A stretch of 64,000 nucleotides of DNA, from positions 496,001 through 560,000 of the forward strand of contig NZ_QUOK01000001.1 of the NCBI RefSeq assembly GCF_003390325.1, read 5' to 3'. Below the pieces are notes generated by a model that saw only the letters and a list, made by a program, of their open reading frames with translations, was not told the origin of the DNA and ran no database searches. Position numbers and translations under genes: made by a program. Below are positions 35,670-44,888 of this stretch, piece after piece (the first letter of the stretch is position 1; every line of letters starts with the position of its first letter). The DNA is from Rhodohalobacter sp. SW132. GTDB lineage: Bacteria; Bacteroidota; Rhodothermia; Balneolales; Balneolaceae.

Positions 35670-36491
35670 TCACCCACCCTGCCGGCGGCCGGAAAAGGAA
35701 TCCATCGAACGATAGACTCCCAGCACATTTCCTGCTACCCAGTCGAATGCACCGGCGGGAAGCAGAGCTTTAATCAGCGGCACAAAACGGACCATAAATG
35801 GTGCCTGGATTTTATTTTTCCGCTTCGATATACCCTTTATCATCCGCTCTACCATCTGGTCTGTCTCCAGCAAAGGAACCATCAGTGGCGGCTTCACACC
35901 ATCAAACATACCTGTTTTGATGTAGCTCGGAATTACCGTTGTAACCTCAATTCCTGTCTTGAGTTTCTTCATTTCAAGCCTCAGAGATTCCGACCACCCG
36001 ATCACCGCCCATTTACTTGCAGCATAGACGCTCATTCGCGGATTTCCGATATAACCCGACGCCGATGCCAGGTTCACCACGTGGCCCGTTCCCCGGGTGA
36101 TCATCTTCTCCAAAAAAAGCTGAACCACCCACATGCTTCCCAGTGCGTTAATTTGCATAGTGTTTTGTGTATCCTCCAGGGTGTGTTCATGAAACATCTT
36201 GCCAACCACAATGCCGGCACAGTTTACAATCACATCCGGCACGACTTGCAGTTCGTCCAGCTCCCGGGCAGCGGCCTCCACATCTGACCGGTCCGATACA
36301 TCCACACCGCGGGAAATAATCCGCACATCATCCGGCAGGCTGGCCCTGTTTTCGATAAGGGTATCCGGATTCCGGTCCCACAAAATCAGGGTCAGGTTTT
36401 TCGATCCGGAAATCATCTCAGCAAAACGTTTTCCGATCCCGCTTGCCGCGCCGGTTATCAGAACAGATTTCCCGTTAAAATAGTCGCTCAT
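35670..36491 (-). CDS. Short-chain dehydrogenase/reductase
   Basis: Classical SDR of 273 residues. Cofactor motif ITGAASGIGKRFAEM at the N-terminus, NCAGIVVG, catalytic serine region NLASASGYIG, and YAASKWA with the Tyr-Lys pair. A hydrophobic C-terminal part (FVPLIKALLPAGAFDWVAG) resembles membrane-associated SDRs acting on lipids or sterol-like compounds. It lies about 100 bp upstream of the aldehyde dehydrogenase gene in the same direction, possibly one lipid-aldehyde unit. The substrate is unknown. Confidence 0.92.
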   Translation of the reverse strand: MSDYFNGKSVLITGAASGIGKRFAEMISGSKNLTLILWDRNPDTLIENRASLPDDVRIISRGVDVSDRSDVEAAARELDELQVVPDVIVNCAGIVVGKMFHEHTLEDTQNTMQINALGSMWVVQLFLEKMITRGTGHVVNLASASGYIGNPRMSVYAASKWAVIGWSESLRLEMKKLKTGIEVTTVIPSYIKTGMFDGVKPPLMVPLLETDQMVERMIKGISKRKNKIQAPFMVRFVPLIKALLPAGAFDWVAGNVLGVYRSMDSFSGRRQGG

Positions 36492-36619
36492 TACGTGTAG
36501 TTTGATTCAATCCGGCAACCTGAATTGACTGAAGATGACCGGCAGACATTTTCATTCATTTCCCGTATTATAACCGTTTTGCCACAAATATCAGAACCGA
36601 ACATCAACCCTCTATAATT

Positions 36620-38302
36620 ATGTTTAAGCGAATCAATTTCCTGCCGGTCGTAATAGTATTGATTTCCCTGCTTTTTTCTGCTTGCGATGATTCCTCAACC
36701 GAATCGTTCGACCGTGCGGAAGAGTCGATTACCGGTGAATCACTGCTGAACCACATCGAAATTCTATCCTCGGATGAATTTGGAGGTCGCGCGCCTGCCA
36801 CGAGGGGTGATACGCTCACTGTCAACTACCTCGCAGACCAGCTTGAAGAGATTGGAATTGCCCCGGGGATGCCCGACGGCTCCTACACCCAGGAATTTCC
36901 GCTGCTTGGTCAGCGGGTTGATGGATCCTCCGCACAATTTAATATCCGCACAAATGGAAACATTGCGGATGAACTCCGTTACGGCACCGATTTCATGGCG
37001 TGGCCCAGCAATGAAGAAGAGCGCGTTCAGATTCAAAATGCCGAGTTACTTTACGTGGGATATGGAATCCAGGCTCCGGAATTTGGCTGGGACGACTACA
37101 AAGATGCCGACGTGGAGGGGAAAATCCTGGTCTACAAAAATAGTGATCCATCACACGATCCTGATATTTTCGATGGTGATTCACGACTTTATTACGGGCG
37201 ATGGAGCTACAAATTTGAGAAAGCTGAAGAGATGGGAGCACTTGGCGCCATCATCATTCACACCACGCCAACTGCCGGTTACGGGTGGTCCGTTATTGAA
37301 ACGAGCTGGGGCGGCGAGCGGTTTTCCCTGGAGGGCGGAGATTCAGAAAACGGTGATCGGCCAGAATTTAACAGCTGGCTGACCGAAGAGAGCAGTGAAA
37401 ATCTGTTTGAACAGGCCGGGCTGGATCTGCACGAGATGCTGGATGCTGCCGCTGACCGTGATTTTGAACCCGTACCGCTGACTGGTGTAACCGTTGATGT
37501 GGATCTCACAGCAAGCTACAGCGATATGGCATCGCGAAATGTACTCGGCAAACTTGAAGGAAATGATCCCGAATTAAGAGATGAATACGTGATTTTTTCA
37601 GCACACCACGATCATCTTGGCATTGCCCCGGAGCCTGTGGACGGCGATTCTGTCTACAACGGCGCGTGGGATAACGCCTCCGGTACGGCTGCCGTACTCG
37701 AGATTGCCAATGCGATGAAACAGGTGGAAGATGATCTTCGGCGTTCGGTGCTGTTCATTTTTGTTGGTGCTGAAGAGATGGGGCTGCTCGGCTCACAATA
37801 TTGGTCACAAAACCCAACCGTTCATCCCGGTAACGTATCCGCAAATTTCAACCTCGACAGCATGCAGATTTTCGGTGAAACGCGCGACATGACGCTCGTT
37901 GGTTACGATCGAAACACGCTCACCGATCTTTTCAGAGAACATGCTGAAGAGAGGGGACGCGAAATCACGCCTGATCCGCAGCCGGAACAGGGCTTTTTCT
38001 ACCGCTCTGATCATTTCTCATTCGCAAGAGTGGGCATTCCGGCGATCTACCCGAATCCCGGCCGGGACTATATCGATAAACCGGAAAATTTCACGGAAAC
38101 CGCTGACAGCGTAAGAGCAGCAAACTACCATCAGCTCACTGATGAAATCAATGAATATTGGGATATGAGTGGAATGACATCAGATACGCGCTTTATTTTC
38201 CGTACATCACTTGAAGCGATTAACCGCGATGAAATGATGGAATGGTATTCCGGAGATGAATTCGAAGCCGTTCGCGACCTGATGCTCCGTGAGGCAGAGT
38301 AA
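36620..38302 (+). CDS. M28-family zinc aminopeptidase lipoprotein
   Basis: Lipoprotein of 560 residues (lipobox LFSAC) carrying a PA-like insert (about 130-230, with VGYGIQAPEFGWDDYKDADV) and a co-catalytic M28 domain. Zinc-site residues are visible in order: HHDHLG (near 328), WDNASGTAA (350), GAEEMGLLGS with the catalytic Glu (384), NLDSM (413) and SDHFSF (466). It would remove N-terminal residues from peptides at the cell surface or in the periplasm. It stands alone and is followed 91 bp later by hemB in the same direction. Confidence 0.94.
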   Translation: MFKRINFLPVVIVLISLLFSACDDSSTESFDRAEESITGESLLNHIEILSSDEFGGRAPATRGDTLTVNYLADQLEEIGIAPGMPDGSYTQEFPLLGQRVDGSSAQFNIRTNGNIADELRYGTDFMAWPSNEEERVQIQNAELLYVGYGIQAPEFGWDDYKDADVEGKILVYKNSDPSHDPDIFDGDSRLYYGRWSYKFEKAEEMGALGAIIIHTTPTAGYGWSVIETSWGGERFSLEGGDSENGDRPEFNSWLTEESSENLFEQAGLDLHEMLDAAADRDFEPVPLTGVTVDVDLTASYSDMASRNVLGKLEGNDPELRDEYVIFSAHHDHLGIAPEPVDGDSVYNGAWDNASGTAAVLEIANAMKQVEDDLRRSVLFIFVGAEEMGLLGSQYWSQNPTVHPGNVSANFNLDSMQIFGETRDMTLVGYDRNTLTDLFREHAEERGREITPDPQPEQGFFYRSDHFSFARVGIPAIYPNPGRDYIDKPENFTETADSVRAANYHQLTDEINEYWDMSGMTSDTRFIFRTSLEAINRDEMMEWYSGDEFEAVRDLMLREAE

Positions 38303-38393
38303 TCTTTACCATCCGTTCATATTAAAAATGTAGCTTGGTCTCTGTCAAAAAATTGAATTATACATCACTCCAAACCCGATAAACACATTCTAA

Positions 38394-39383
<990 letters not shown>

Positions 39384-39411
39384 CATAAAAAAAATCCACA
39401 CCTCAATCTGA

Positions 39412-39432
39412 TATCAGTGCTCTGCACTGATA
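39412..39432. repeat. Perfect 9-bp hairpin between hemB and htpX
   Basis: TATCAGTGC, loop TCT, GCACTGATA, without a T-tract. It lies about 30 bp after the hemB stop and 65 bp before htpX. A transcript-stabilising or regulatory hairpin is possible. Confidence 0.5.
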
Positions 39433-39496
39433 CCGAGCAATTCGGAGCTCCGCTCCAGAAAATACATTGATACACAACACATAACGAATTACACAA

Positions 39497-40387
39497 ATGA
39501 AAAGAATACTTCTGTTTTTAGCCACTAACTTCGCAATACTCATTGTTGCAAGTATTACGATGTCCCTCCTTGGAGTTGGATCCTTTCTTGACGAAAGCGG
39601 TACAAATCTGAACCTTCAGGCTCTGCTTGTTTTCTGCCTTGTTTTTGGTATGGGTATCTCTCTTGTATCACTCCTTCTATCCAAAAAAATTGCAAAATGG
39701 ACGACCAAGGTTCAGATTATCAAGGAGCCCAGATCAGACCGGGAGCAGTGGCTGATGCGCACGGTTGAAGAACAAGCTCGCGCAGCTGGAATCGGGATGC
39801 CGGAAGTTGGAATTTTCCCTGCTCAGCAGGCAAACGCTTTTGCCACTGGTGCAAACCGGAATAAAGCACTTGTAGCGGTTAGTGAAGGGATGATGCAGCG
39901 GTTTGACCGCGAAGAGATCCGTGCGGTAATGGGACACGAAATTGGTCACGTTGCCAACGGCGATATGATTACACTGGCTCTCATCCAGGGCGTTGTGAAC
40001 GCATTTGTGATGTTCCTGGCTCGGATTGTTGGATTTGCCGTTGACCGCATGATCCTTAAAAATGAGCAGGGGCTTGGAATTGGTTACTTCATCACAACAA
40101 TTGTTGCAGAGATTGTACTTGCCTTCCTCGCCTCCATGATCGTATTCTGGTTTTCACGCCGCCGTGAATTTGTGGCCGATGAAGCCGGTGCCAGACTTGG
40201 CAGCCGCAACGGCATGATTGCCGCACTGCAGAGACTGCAAAAAGAGTCGCAGGTACCCAACCAGCTGCCCGATTCCATGCAGGCATTTGGAATTACCAGT
40301 GGAAAGAAAAAAGGCATTAAAGCACTTTTCACCACACATCCGCCTCTGGAAGATCGTATCGCAGCACTGAATAACATGACAGATTAA
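39497..40387 (+). CDS. htpX: HtpX-type membrane zinc metalloprotease (M48B)
   Basis: Inner-membrane protease of 296 residues that degrades damaged membrane proteins. Two N-terminal helices (about 5-25 and 38-60), then the zinc site MGHEIGHVANGDM, two further helices, and the third ligand region FVADEAGARLGSR. RRREFVADEAGA and THPPLEDRIAAL near the end are typical of HtpX. It is placed between hemB and hemL, an unusual companion that may reflect convenience rather than function. Confidence 0.96.
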   Translation: MKRILLFLATNFAILIVASITMSLLGVGSFLDESGTNLNLQALLVFCLVFGMGISLVSLLLSKKIAKWTTKVQIIKEPRSDREQWLMRTVEEQARAAGIGMPEVGIFPAQQANAFATGANRNKALVAVSEGMMQRFDREEIRAVMGHEIGHVANGDMITLALIQGVVNAFVMFLARIVGFAVDRMILKNEQGLGIGYFITTIVAEIVLAFLASMIVFWFSRRREFVADEAGARLGSRNGMIAALQRLQKESQVPNQLPDSMQAFGITSGKKKGIKALFTTHPPLEDRIAALNNMTD

Positions 40388-40395
40388 AAAAGATA

Positions 40396-40470
40396 ACAAG
40401 TAGCAGGTAGTGAGTATTAAGTACCTACTACCTGTTACCCAATACCTGATACCTAATATTCACTATCCAA
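40396..40470. repeat. Heptanucleotide-periodic array B, inverted pair
   Basis: Four 7-mers ending in GTA (ACAAGTA, GCAGGTA, GTGAGTA, TTAAGTA) run straight into seven 7-mers starting with TA (TACCTAC, TACCTGT, TACCCAA, TACCTGA, TACCTAA, TATTCAC, TATCCAA). The first set is the reverse-complement form of the second, so the whole can fold, with CAGGTAGT pairing to ACTACCTG. It fills the gap between htpX and hemL. Confidence 0.7.
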
Positions 40471-40481
40471 AATCATTAAAG

Positions 40482-41777
40482 ATGCTTCTAAAAAGCGAAT
40501 ACCTGTACGAGAGAGCCAAAAAATTCATTCCCGGTGGTGTTAACTCTCCGGCCCGGGCATTTAAATCTGTAGGCGGAGTTCCGGTTTTTTTTAAGAAAGC
40601 GAAAGGTTCGATCATCACCGACGAGGATGGAAATGAATATATCGATTACGTAGGCTCGTGGGGACCGATGATCCTCGGCCACGCCTACTCTCCCGTTGTG
40701 AAAGCCGTACAGGATGCCGCTTTTAATTCAACATCATTCGGCGCTCCAACCATCACTGAAATTGAGATGGCCGAACTGGTGCAGCAAATGGTTCCTAATG
40801 TGGATAAAGTCCGCATGGTAAACTCCGGCACCGAAGCGTGCATGAGCGCCATCCGGATCGCACGAGGTTATACGGGCAGAGATAAAATTATTAAGTTCGA
40901 GGGAAACTATCATGGACATGCTGATTCGTTTCTAATCAAAGCGGGTAGTGGTGCACTTACCCTGGGTGAGCCGAGCAGCCCCGGCGTGACGGAAGGAACC
41001 GCTAAGGATACTCTTAACGCGGATTACAATGACCTTGAGAGTGTAGAGAAACTTCTCAAAGAGAATAAAGACAATGTTGCAGCAATCATTCTCGAGCCGG
41101 TTGCCGGTAACATGGGTTGCATCCAACCCGCGCCCGGTTTTCTTGAAGGGCTGCGAAAATTGTGCGATGAGCACGGTAGTGTATTGATTTTTGATGAAGT
41201 GATGACCGGATTCCGGCTTTCTCGCGGTGGCGCCCAGGAGCGATACGACGTCTGGGCCGACCTGATCACATACGGTAAAATCATCGGTGCCGGACTCCCC
41301 GTTGGCGCATATGGCGGTAAGCGTGAAATTATGGATATGGTTTCACCTGACGGCCCCGTTTACCAGGCGGGTACGCTGTCCGGAAATCCTCTCGCGATGA
41401 GTGCCGGAAAAACATTGCTGTCCACACTCGACAGGCATCCGGAATATTACATAGAGCTCGAAGAGAAAACCGGGTATCTCAAAAAAGGATTACGTGAAGT
41501 TCTGCTGAAACACAAAATTACACACACCATCAACCAGGTGGGATCGATGATAAGTATTTTCTTTACCGATCAGATGGTTACGAACTTCAAGACCGCCAAT
41601 ACAACCGATAAAGAATTCTTTGGCAAATTTTATCACCAGATGCTGGAGCGCGGAATCTACTTGCCGCCCTCACCATTTGAGAGCTGGTTCCTGTCTACTT
41701 CTTTATCCTATTCGATGTTAGACAAAACTATTGCGGCGGCGGATAAGTCGTTAGATGCAATAGCAGGGCATTCATAA
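40482..41777 (+). CDS. hemL: Glutamate-1-semialdehyde 2,1-aminomutase
   Basis: PLP enzyme of 431 residues that converts glutamate-1-semialdehyde to aminolevulinate, feeding HemB. Family marks are [18 protein letters not shown] at the N-terminus, [28 protein letters not shown], and the PLP lysine in [17 protein letters not shown]. An upstream in-frame ATG at 40410 would add 24 residues encoded by the heptad array; those residues are not HemL-like, so I chose 40482 (MLLKSEYL). The enzyme shows that this organism uses the C5 pathway from glutamyl-tRNA. Confidence 0.97.
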   Translation: MLLKSEYLYERAKKFIPGGVNSPARAFKSVGGVPVFFKKAKGSIITDEDGNEYIDYVGSWGPMILGHAYSPVVKAVQDAAFNSTSFGAPTITEIEMAELVQQMVPNVDKVRMVNSGTEACMSAIRIARGYTGRDKIIKFEGNYHGHADSFLIKAGSGALTLGEPSSPGVTEGTAKDTLNADYNDLESVEKLLKENKDNVAAIILEPVAGNMGCIQPAPGFLEGLRKLCDEHGSVLIFDEVMTGFRLSRGGAQERYDVWADLITYGKIIGAGLPVGAYGGKREIMDMVSPDGPVYQAGTLSGNPLAMSAGKTLLSTLDRHPEYYIELEEKTGYLKKGLREVLLKHKITHTINQVGSMISIFFTDQMVTNFKTANTTDKEFFGKFYHQMLERGIYLPPSPFESWFLSTSLSYSMLDKTIAAADKSLDAIAGHS

Positions 41778-41814
41778 CACGCTTTTACGCTTTAGCAACA
41801 CATACCTGCTGACG

Positions 41815-41930
41815 TCATTGCGGGCCATGACCCGCAATCTCCCATTTTGGCAATGAGAAATGCCTTGCCATTGGTAATGTTCTCAGATTGAGCATAAATG
41901 GGAGATGCCGCATCGGTGTGCGGCATGACT
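41815..41930. repeat. REP-like pair, inverted
   Basis: The left unit 41815-41849 begins GTCATTGCGGG and ends AATCTCCCATTT with an internal GCGGG/CCCGC hairpin. The right unit 41897-41930 is the inverted version (AAATGGGAGAT ... CATGAC) with an internal GCCGCA/TGCGGC hairpin. Read on opposite strands both give GTCAT - hairpin - ATCTCCCATTT, the layout of a BIME (paired REP elements). Confidence 0.7.
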
Positions 41931-41962
41931 TCGACATCAACAAGTTCACATATCAAGCAGCG

Positions 41963-41992
41963 CCATTGCGGGAAATGATCCGCAATCTCCCA
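41963..41992 (+). repeat. REP-like unit, third copy
   Basis: GCCATTGCGGGAAATGATCC then GCAATCTCCC, closely matching the left unit at 41815 (GTCATTGCGGGCCATGACCC then GCAATCTCCC) in the same orientation. Confidence 0.7.
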
Positions 41993-42060
41993 GCAGCCTT
42001 ATGAATGTGTAATTGGGTTAAAGAGCAGAACTCCGGAACCAGATGTAAACCAGATGCATC

Positions 42061-42077
42061 GCGGGTCAGCGACCCGC
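42061..42077. repeat. GC-rich 7-bp hairpin
   Basis: GCGGGTC-AGC-GACCCGC, ten bases beyond the nucleotidyltransferase stop on its downstream side. It has the same architecture as the hairpin at 53728-53744. There is no T-tract, so terminator activity is uncertain. Confidence 0.6.
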
Positions 42078-42087
42078 GGTACGTTTC

Positions 42088-43083
42088 CTACTGCTTCAGA
42101 ATGGAGTGATCGCCGATATGGATCTCCCCTTTGGCGCCGCTCGCATCTGCGTGGTTCCCAATCGTTGAGCGATTGAGATCGCAACCATCAAGGTTTGCAT
42201 TGCTCTGAATAATTGAGTTTTTAAGCGTGCTGTTTTTGATCGTTGTTCCGGCTTCAACCGTCACGTTCGGACCAATTTCACTTCCGCTGATTTCCACGCC
42301 TTCTCCAAAATATACCGGCGGATGGATTGTGGTATTTTCATATTCCTTGTAGGAATGATCCTCTTTTTTCATGATCTCACCCGTAGTATCCAGCCAAGCC
42401 GGCAGGGTTCCGCAATCGAGCCATTCATCAACAGTTGCTTTCTTGAACACATTCCCATTTTTCAGGAGACGGTCGAGCGCATCGGTAAGCTGAAATTCAC
42501 CGCCGTGTCCGCGCACATCGTTATCAATCAGGTACTGAATCTCTTTCATCAGTTTCTGTCCTTCGCTGAAATAATACACACCGATAATGGCAAGGTTGGA
42601 AATCGGTTCGCTCGGTTTTTCCACAAAATCAGTGATTTTATCACCTTCATGAACGGCCACACCAAACCTGGATGGATCTTCAACTTCTTTCAGCCAGATT
42701 ACGCTGTCTGCTCCTTCAACGGATACGGTTTCTTTTGTATCGAAAATGGTATCTGCAAAAACGATGATAATCTCCCCGTTCAGGTGATCACCGGCACAGG
42801 AAACGGCGTGTGCGGTACCTTCAGCTTTTTCCTGAACACCAAATGACGCTTTTGCATCGTGCCGTTTACTCATTTCTGTAAGGCGATCTTTGATATCCTG
42901 GCTAAAATCCGGACCGAGAATGTATACAATCTCATCGATTTTTTTGTCAAGCGTGCGTGCAAATGTCTCTACAATCCGCTCAACAATCATTGTGCCGACT
43001 ACCGGAAGAAGCGGCTTGGGAGTTGTATGAGAATGTGGACGCACTCTCGTGCCTCGTCCTGCCATGGGGATAATTAATTTCAT
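42088..43083 (-). CDS. Sugar-1-phosphate nucleotidyltransferase
   Basis: Protein of 331 residues. The N-terminal half is a nucleotidyltransferase with KLIIPMAGRGTRVRPHSHTTP and PKPLLPVVG, the signature of glucose-1-phosphate thymidylyl/uridylyl-transferase-like enzymes; DCGTLPAWLDT and GHGGEFQLTDAL follow. The C-terminal 90 residues (EGVEISGSEIGPNVTVEAG) form hexapeptide-repeat left-handed beta-helix turns. It makes an activated sugar for polysaccharide or glycan synthesis. The base and sugar used cannot be told; no glycosyltransferases are adjacent. Confidence 0.9.
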   Translation of the reverse strand: MKLIIPMAGRGTRVRPHSHTTPKPLLPVVGTMIVERIVETFARTLDKKIDEIVYILGPDFSQDIKDRLTEMSKRHDAKASFGVQEKAEGTAHAVSCAGDHLNGEIIIVFADTIFDTKETVSVEGADSVIWLKEVEDPSRFGVAVHEGDKITDFVEKPSEPISNLAIIGVYYFSEGQKLMKEIQYLIDNDVRGHGGEFQLTDALDRLLKNGNVFKKATVDEWLDCGTLPAWLDTTGEIMKKEDHSYKEYENTTIHPPVYFGEGVEISGSEIGPNVTVEAGTTIKNSTLKNSIIQSNANLDGCDLNRSTIGNHADASGAKGEIHIGDHSILKQ

Positions 43084-43190
43084 ATCTTGAATGCTATTTT
43101 GATTTTAAGAATGTTTGGAACCAATATAACAGATCGTTGGTAATGTTTCGAGAAGAACAGACAATTAGACCATTAAACCCCTTTAATTAA

Positions 43191-44882
43191 TTGGATTTAT
43201 ACACTTTTTCCCTAAACAGCGCGATCGTGTTAATGTGCGTAATCTTTTTACGCCATTCATTCATTCGTTCACGTTACTTATTACAAATGTTTCAGCAGCA
43301 TGGGTACAAAACTCATGAGTTCAGAAGCTGGGTTGCGACTCATTTTTCTTCAAAAATTATTACTGCTGAGCACTTGTTGTACAATACGGTTATCCTGGCA
43401 ATCATCACCTTTTTTGCCGAACAGTTAACATTTTTGAGCGGCATCATCATCATGACTGTTCTTACCCTATTCTGGTTTGGTCCGGCCGGCAAGTTCAGAT
43501 CAGACCGTGAAAAAAAACCGCTTGTTTTCACACCCAGAGTGAAACGTCTTACCGCAACACTTGCTGTCCTCATACTTCCGCTGTATTACTTTTTTGGCGG
43601 GTTCATTTTTTCAAGTGAACTATTTATTCTATCCCAAAATATCCAGGATCCTGCCGGTAATTTTTTCACCGCTGACCCTTATTTCCTCGGTTTTTTACTC
43701 TGTTTTGTTGATATACTCATCCCTTTTCTCATTTTTCCTGCAGCATGGATCATGAAACCTGTAGAAAACTCCATTCAAAACGGATTTAAAAAACAGGCGC
43801 GTGAAAAAATTGCGTCCATGCCTCACCTGAAAGTGATTGCCATAACCGGAAGCTATGGCAAAACAAGCACCAAGTTTGTGATTGATTCATTTTTAAAGGA
43901 GCGGCTGAACGTGTGCGTAACTCCCGGCAGCTACAATACCCCGATGGGAATCTGCAAGGTGATCAATAACGACCTTGAGTCGCATCACCAGGTTTTAATT
44001 CTTGAGATGGGTGCCCGGTATGAAGGAAACATCCGCGAGCTTTGTGCCATTGCAAAGCCCGATATTTCTGTGATCACCAATGTGGGGATTTCACATCTTG
44101 AAACGTTCGGAAGCCGGGAGGCTGTGGCGCGGGAAAAATCAACACTTGCAAGAGCGCTTGATCCCGGCGGAACCCTGATTCTCAACGGCGAAGATGAGAT
44201 TGTGAAAGAGATGGGAGCCGAACGTTCTGAATTAAAACGTATTCTCATCGGTGAGAACCATCAGCAAGTCTGGGCAACAAACCGATCAGTTGACGCAGAT
44301 GGAACCCAGTTTACGATGAACTGGCAAAATGGCAAACTCCAATCTGCAGATATAAAAACACGAATACTTGGAGATCATCACATCCAGAATGTACTGCTTG
44401 CAGCAGCTGTAGCCCGTGAGTTTGACATACGGATTGAGACTGTGGCAATTGCCGCATCAAATATGGAACCGGTGGAACACAGGCTTGAACTGAAAAAACA
44501 GGGTGACCTGACAATCATCGATGATGCCTTTAACTCAAATCCTGTCGGGGCACGAAACGCCGTGGATATTCTGGCATCGTTTGATACGGGCCGGAAAATT
44601 ATCATCACGCCGGGTATGATTGAGCTTGGTGATCTTGAGGAAGAGGAAAACAGGGCGTTTGGAGAATATATCGGAGCATCTGGTATAGATCTGGCAATTC
44701 TTGTGGGTGAAGAGCAGACCCAGCCTATCCGGGAGGGGATCGAATCCAATCAAACCGAGTCAAAACCGGAAGTCAGAACTGTGCCTACACTCTTTAAAGC
44801 AAATGATCTGTTGAGTGAATACGCCCGCCCCGGCGATGTGGTTTTGTATGAAAATGACTTGCCAGACAGCTATAACGAATAA
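43191..44882 (+). CDS. MurF-like Mur ligase with N-terminal membrane domain
   Basis: Protein of 563 residues. About residues 1-200 contain four to six membrane helices (for example VLMCVIFLRHSFI, LAVLILPLYYFFGGFIF, FLLCFVDILIPFLIFPAAWI). The remainder is a three-domain Mur ligase: ATP loop AITGSYGKTSTKF (about 217-229), LEMGARYEGNIRELC, NVGISHLETFG, and a MurF-like C-terminal domain with DDAFNSNPVGARNAVDIL and ITPGMIELGDLEEE. MurF adds D-Ala-D-Ala to UDP-MurNAc-tripeptide. The start is TTG at 43191; ATG 43233 would cut helix 1. Whether this replaces or supplements the soluble MurF is unknown. Confidence 0.85.
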   Translation: MDLYTFSLNSAIVLMCVIFLRHSFIRSRYLLQMFQQHGYKTHEFRSWVATHFSSKIITAEHLLYNTVILAIITFFAEQLTFLSGIIIMTVLTLFWFGPAGKFRSDREKKPLVFTPRVKRLTATLAVLILPLYYFFGGFIFSSELFILSQNIQDPAGNFFTADPYFLGFLLCFVDILIPFLIFPAAWIMKPVENSIQNGFKKQAREKIASMPHLKVIAITGSYGKTSTKFVIDSFLKERLNVCVTPGSYNTPMGICKVINNDLESHHQVLILEMGARYEGNIRELCAIAKPDISVITNVGISHLETFGSREAVAREKSTLARALDPGGTLILNGEDEIVKEMGAERSELKRILIGENHQQVWATNRSVDADGTQFTMNWQNGKLQSADIKTRILGDHHIQNVLLAAAVAREFDIRIETVAIAASNMEPVEHRLELKKQGDLTIIDDAFNSNPVGARNAVDILASFDTGRKIIITPGMIELGDLEEEENRAFGEYIGASGIDLAILVGEEQTQPIREGIESNQTESKPEVRTVPTLFKANDLLSEYARPGDVVLYENDLPDSYNE

Positions 44883-44888
44883 ATCCGG

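Larger units (their letters stand above)
41778..42087. other. Intergenic region filled with REP-like elements
   Basis: About 310 bp between hemL and the convergent nucleotidyltransferase gene. At least four hairpin-forming GC-rich elements lie here, listed separately. No gene seen. Confidence 0.7.

Noticed and set aside
40396-40470. CRISPR-like short repeat array
   Set aside because: The units are 7 bases, contiguous, degenerate and inverted, with no spacers and no cas genes in the window.
40410-40481. 24-residue N-terminal extension of HemL
   Set aside because: The extra codons are the heptad array, and HemL homologues begin at the downstream ATG (40482).
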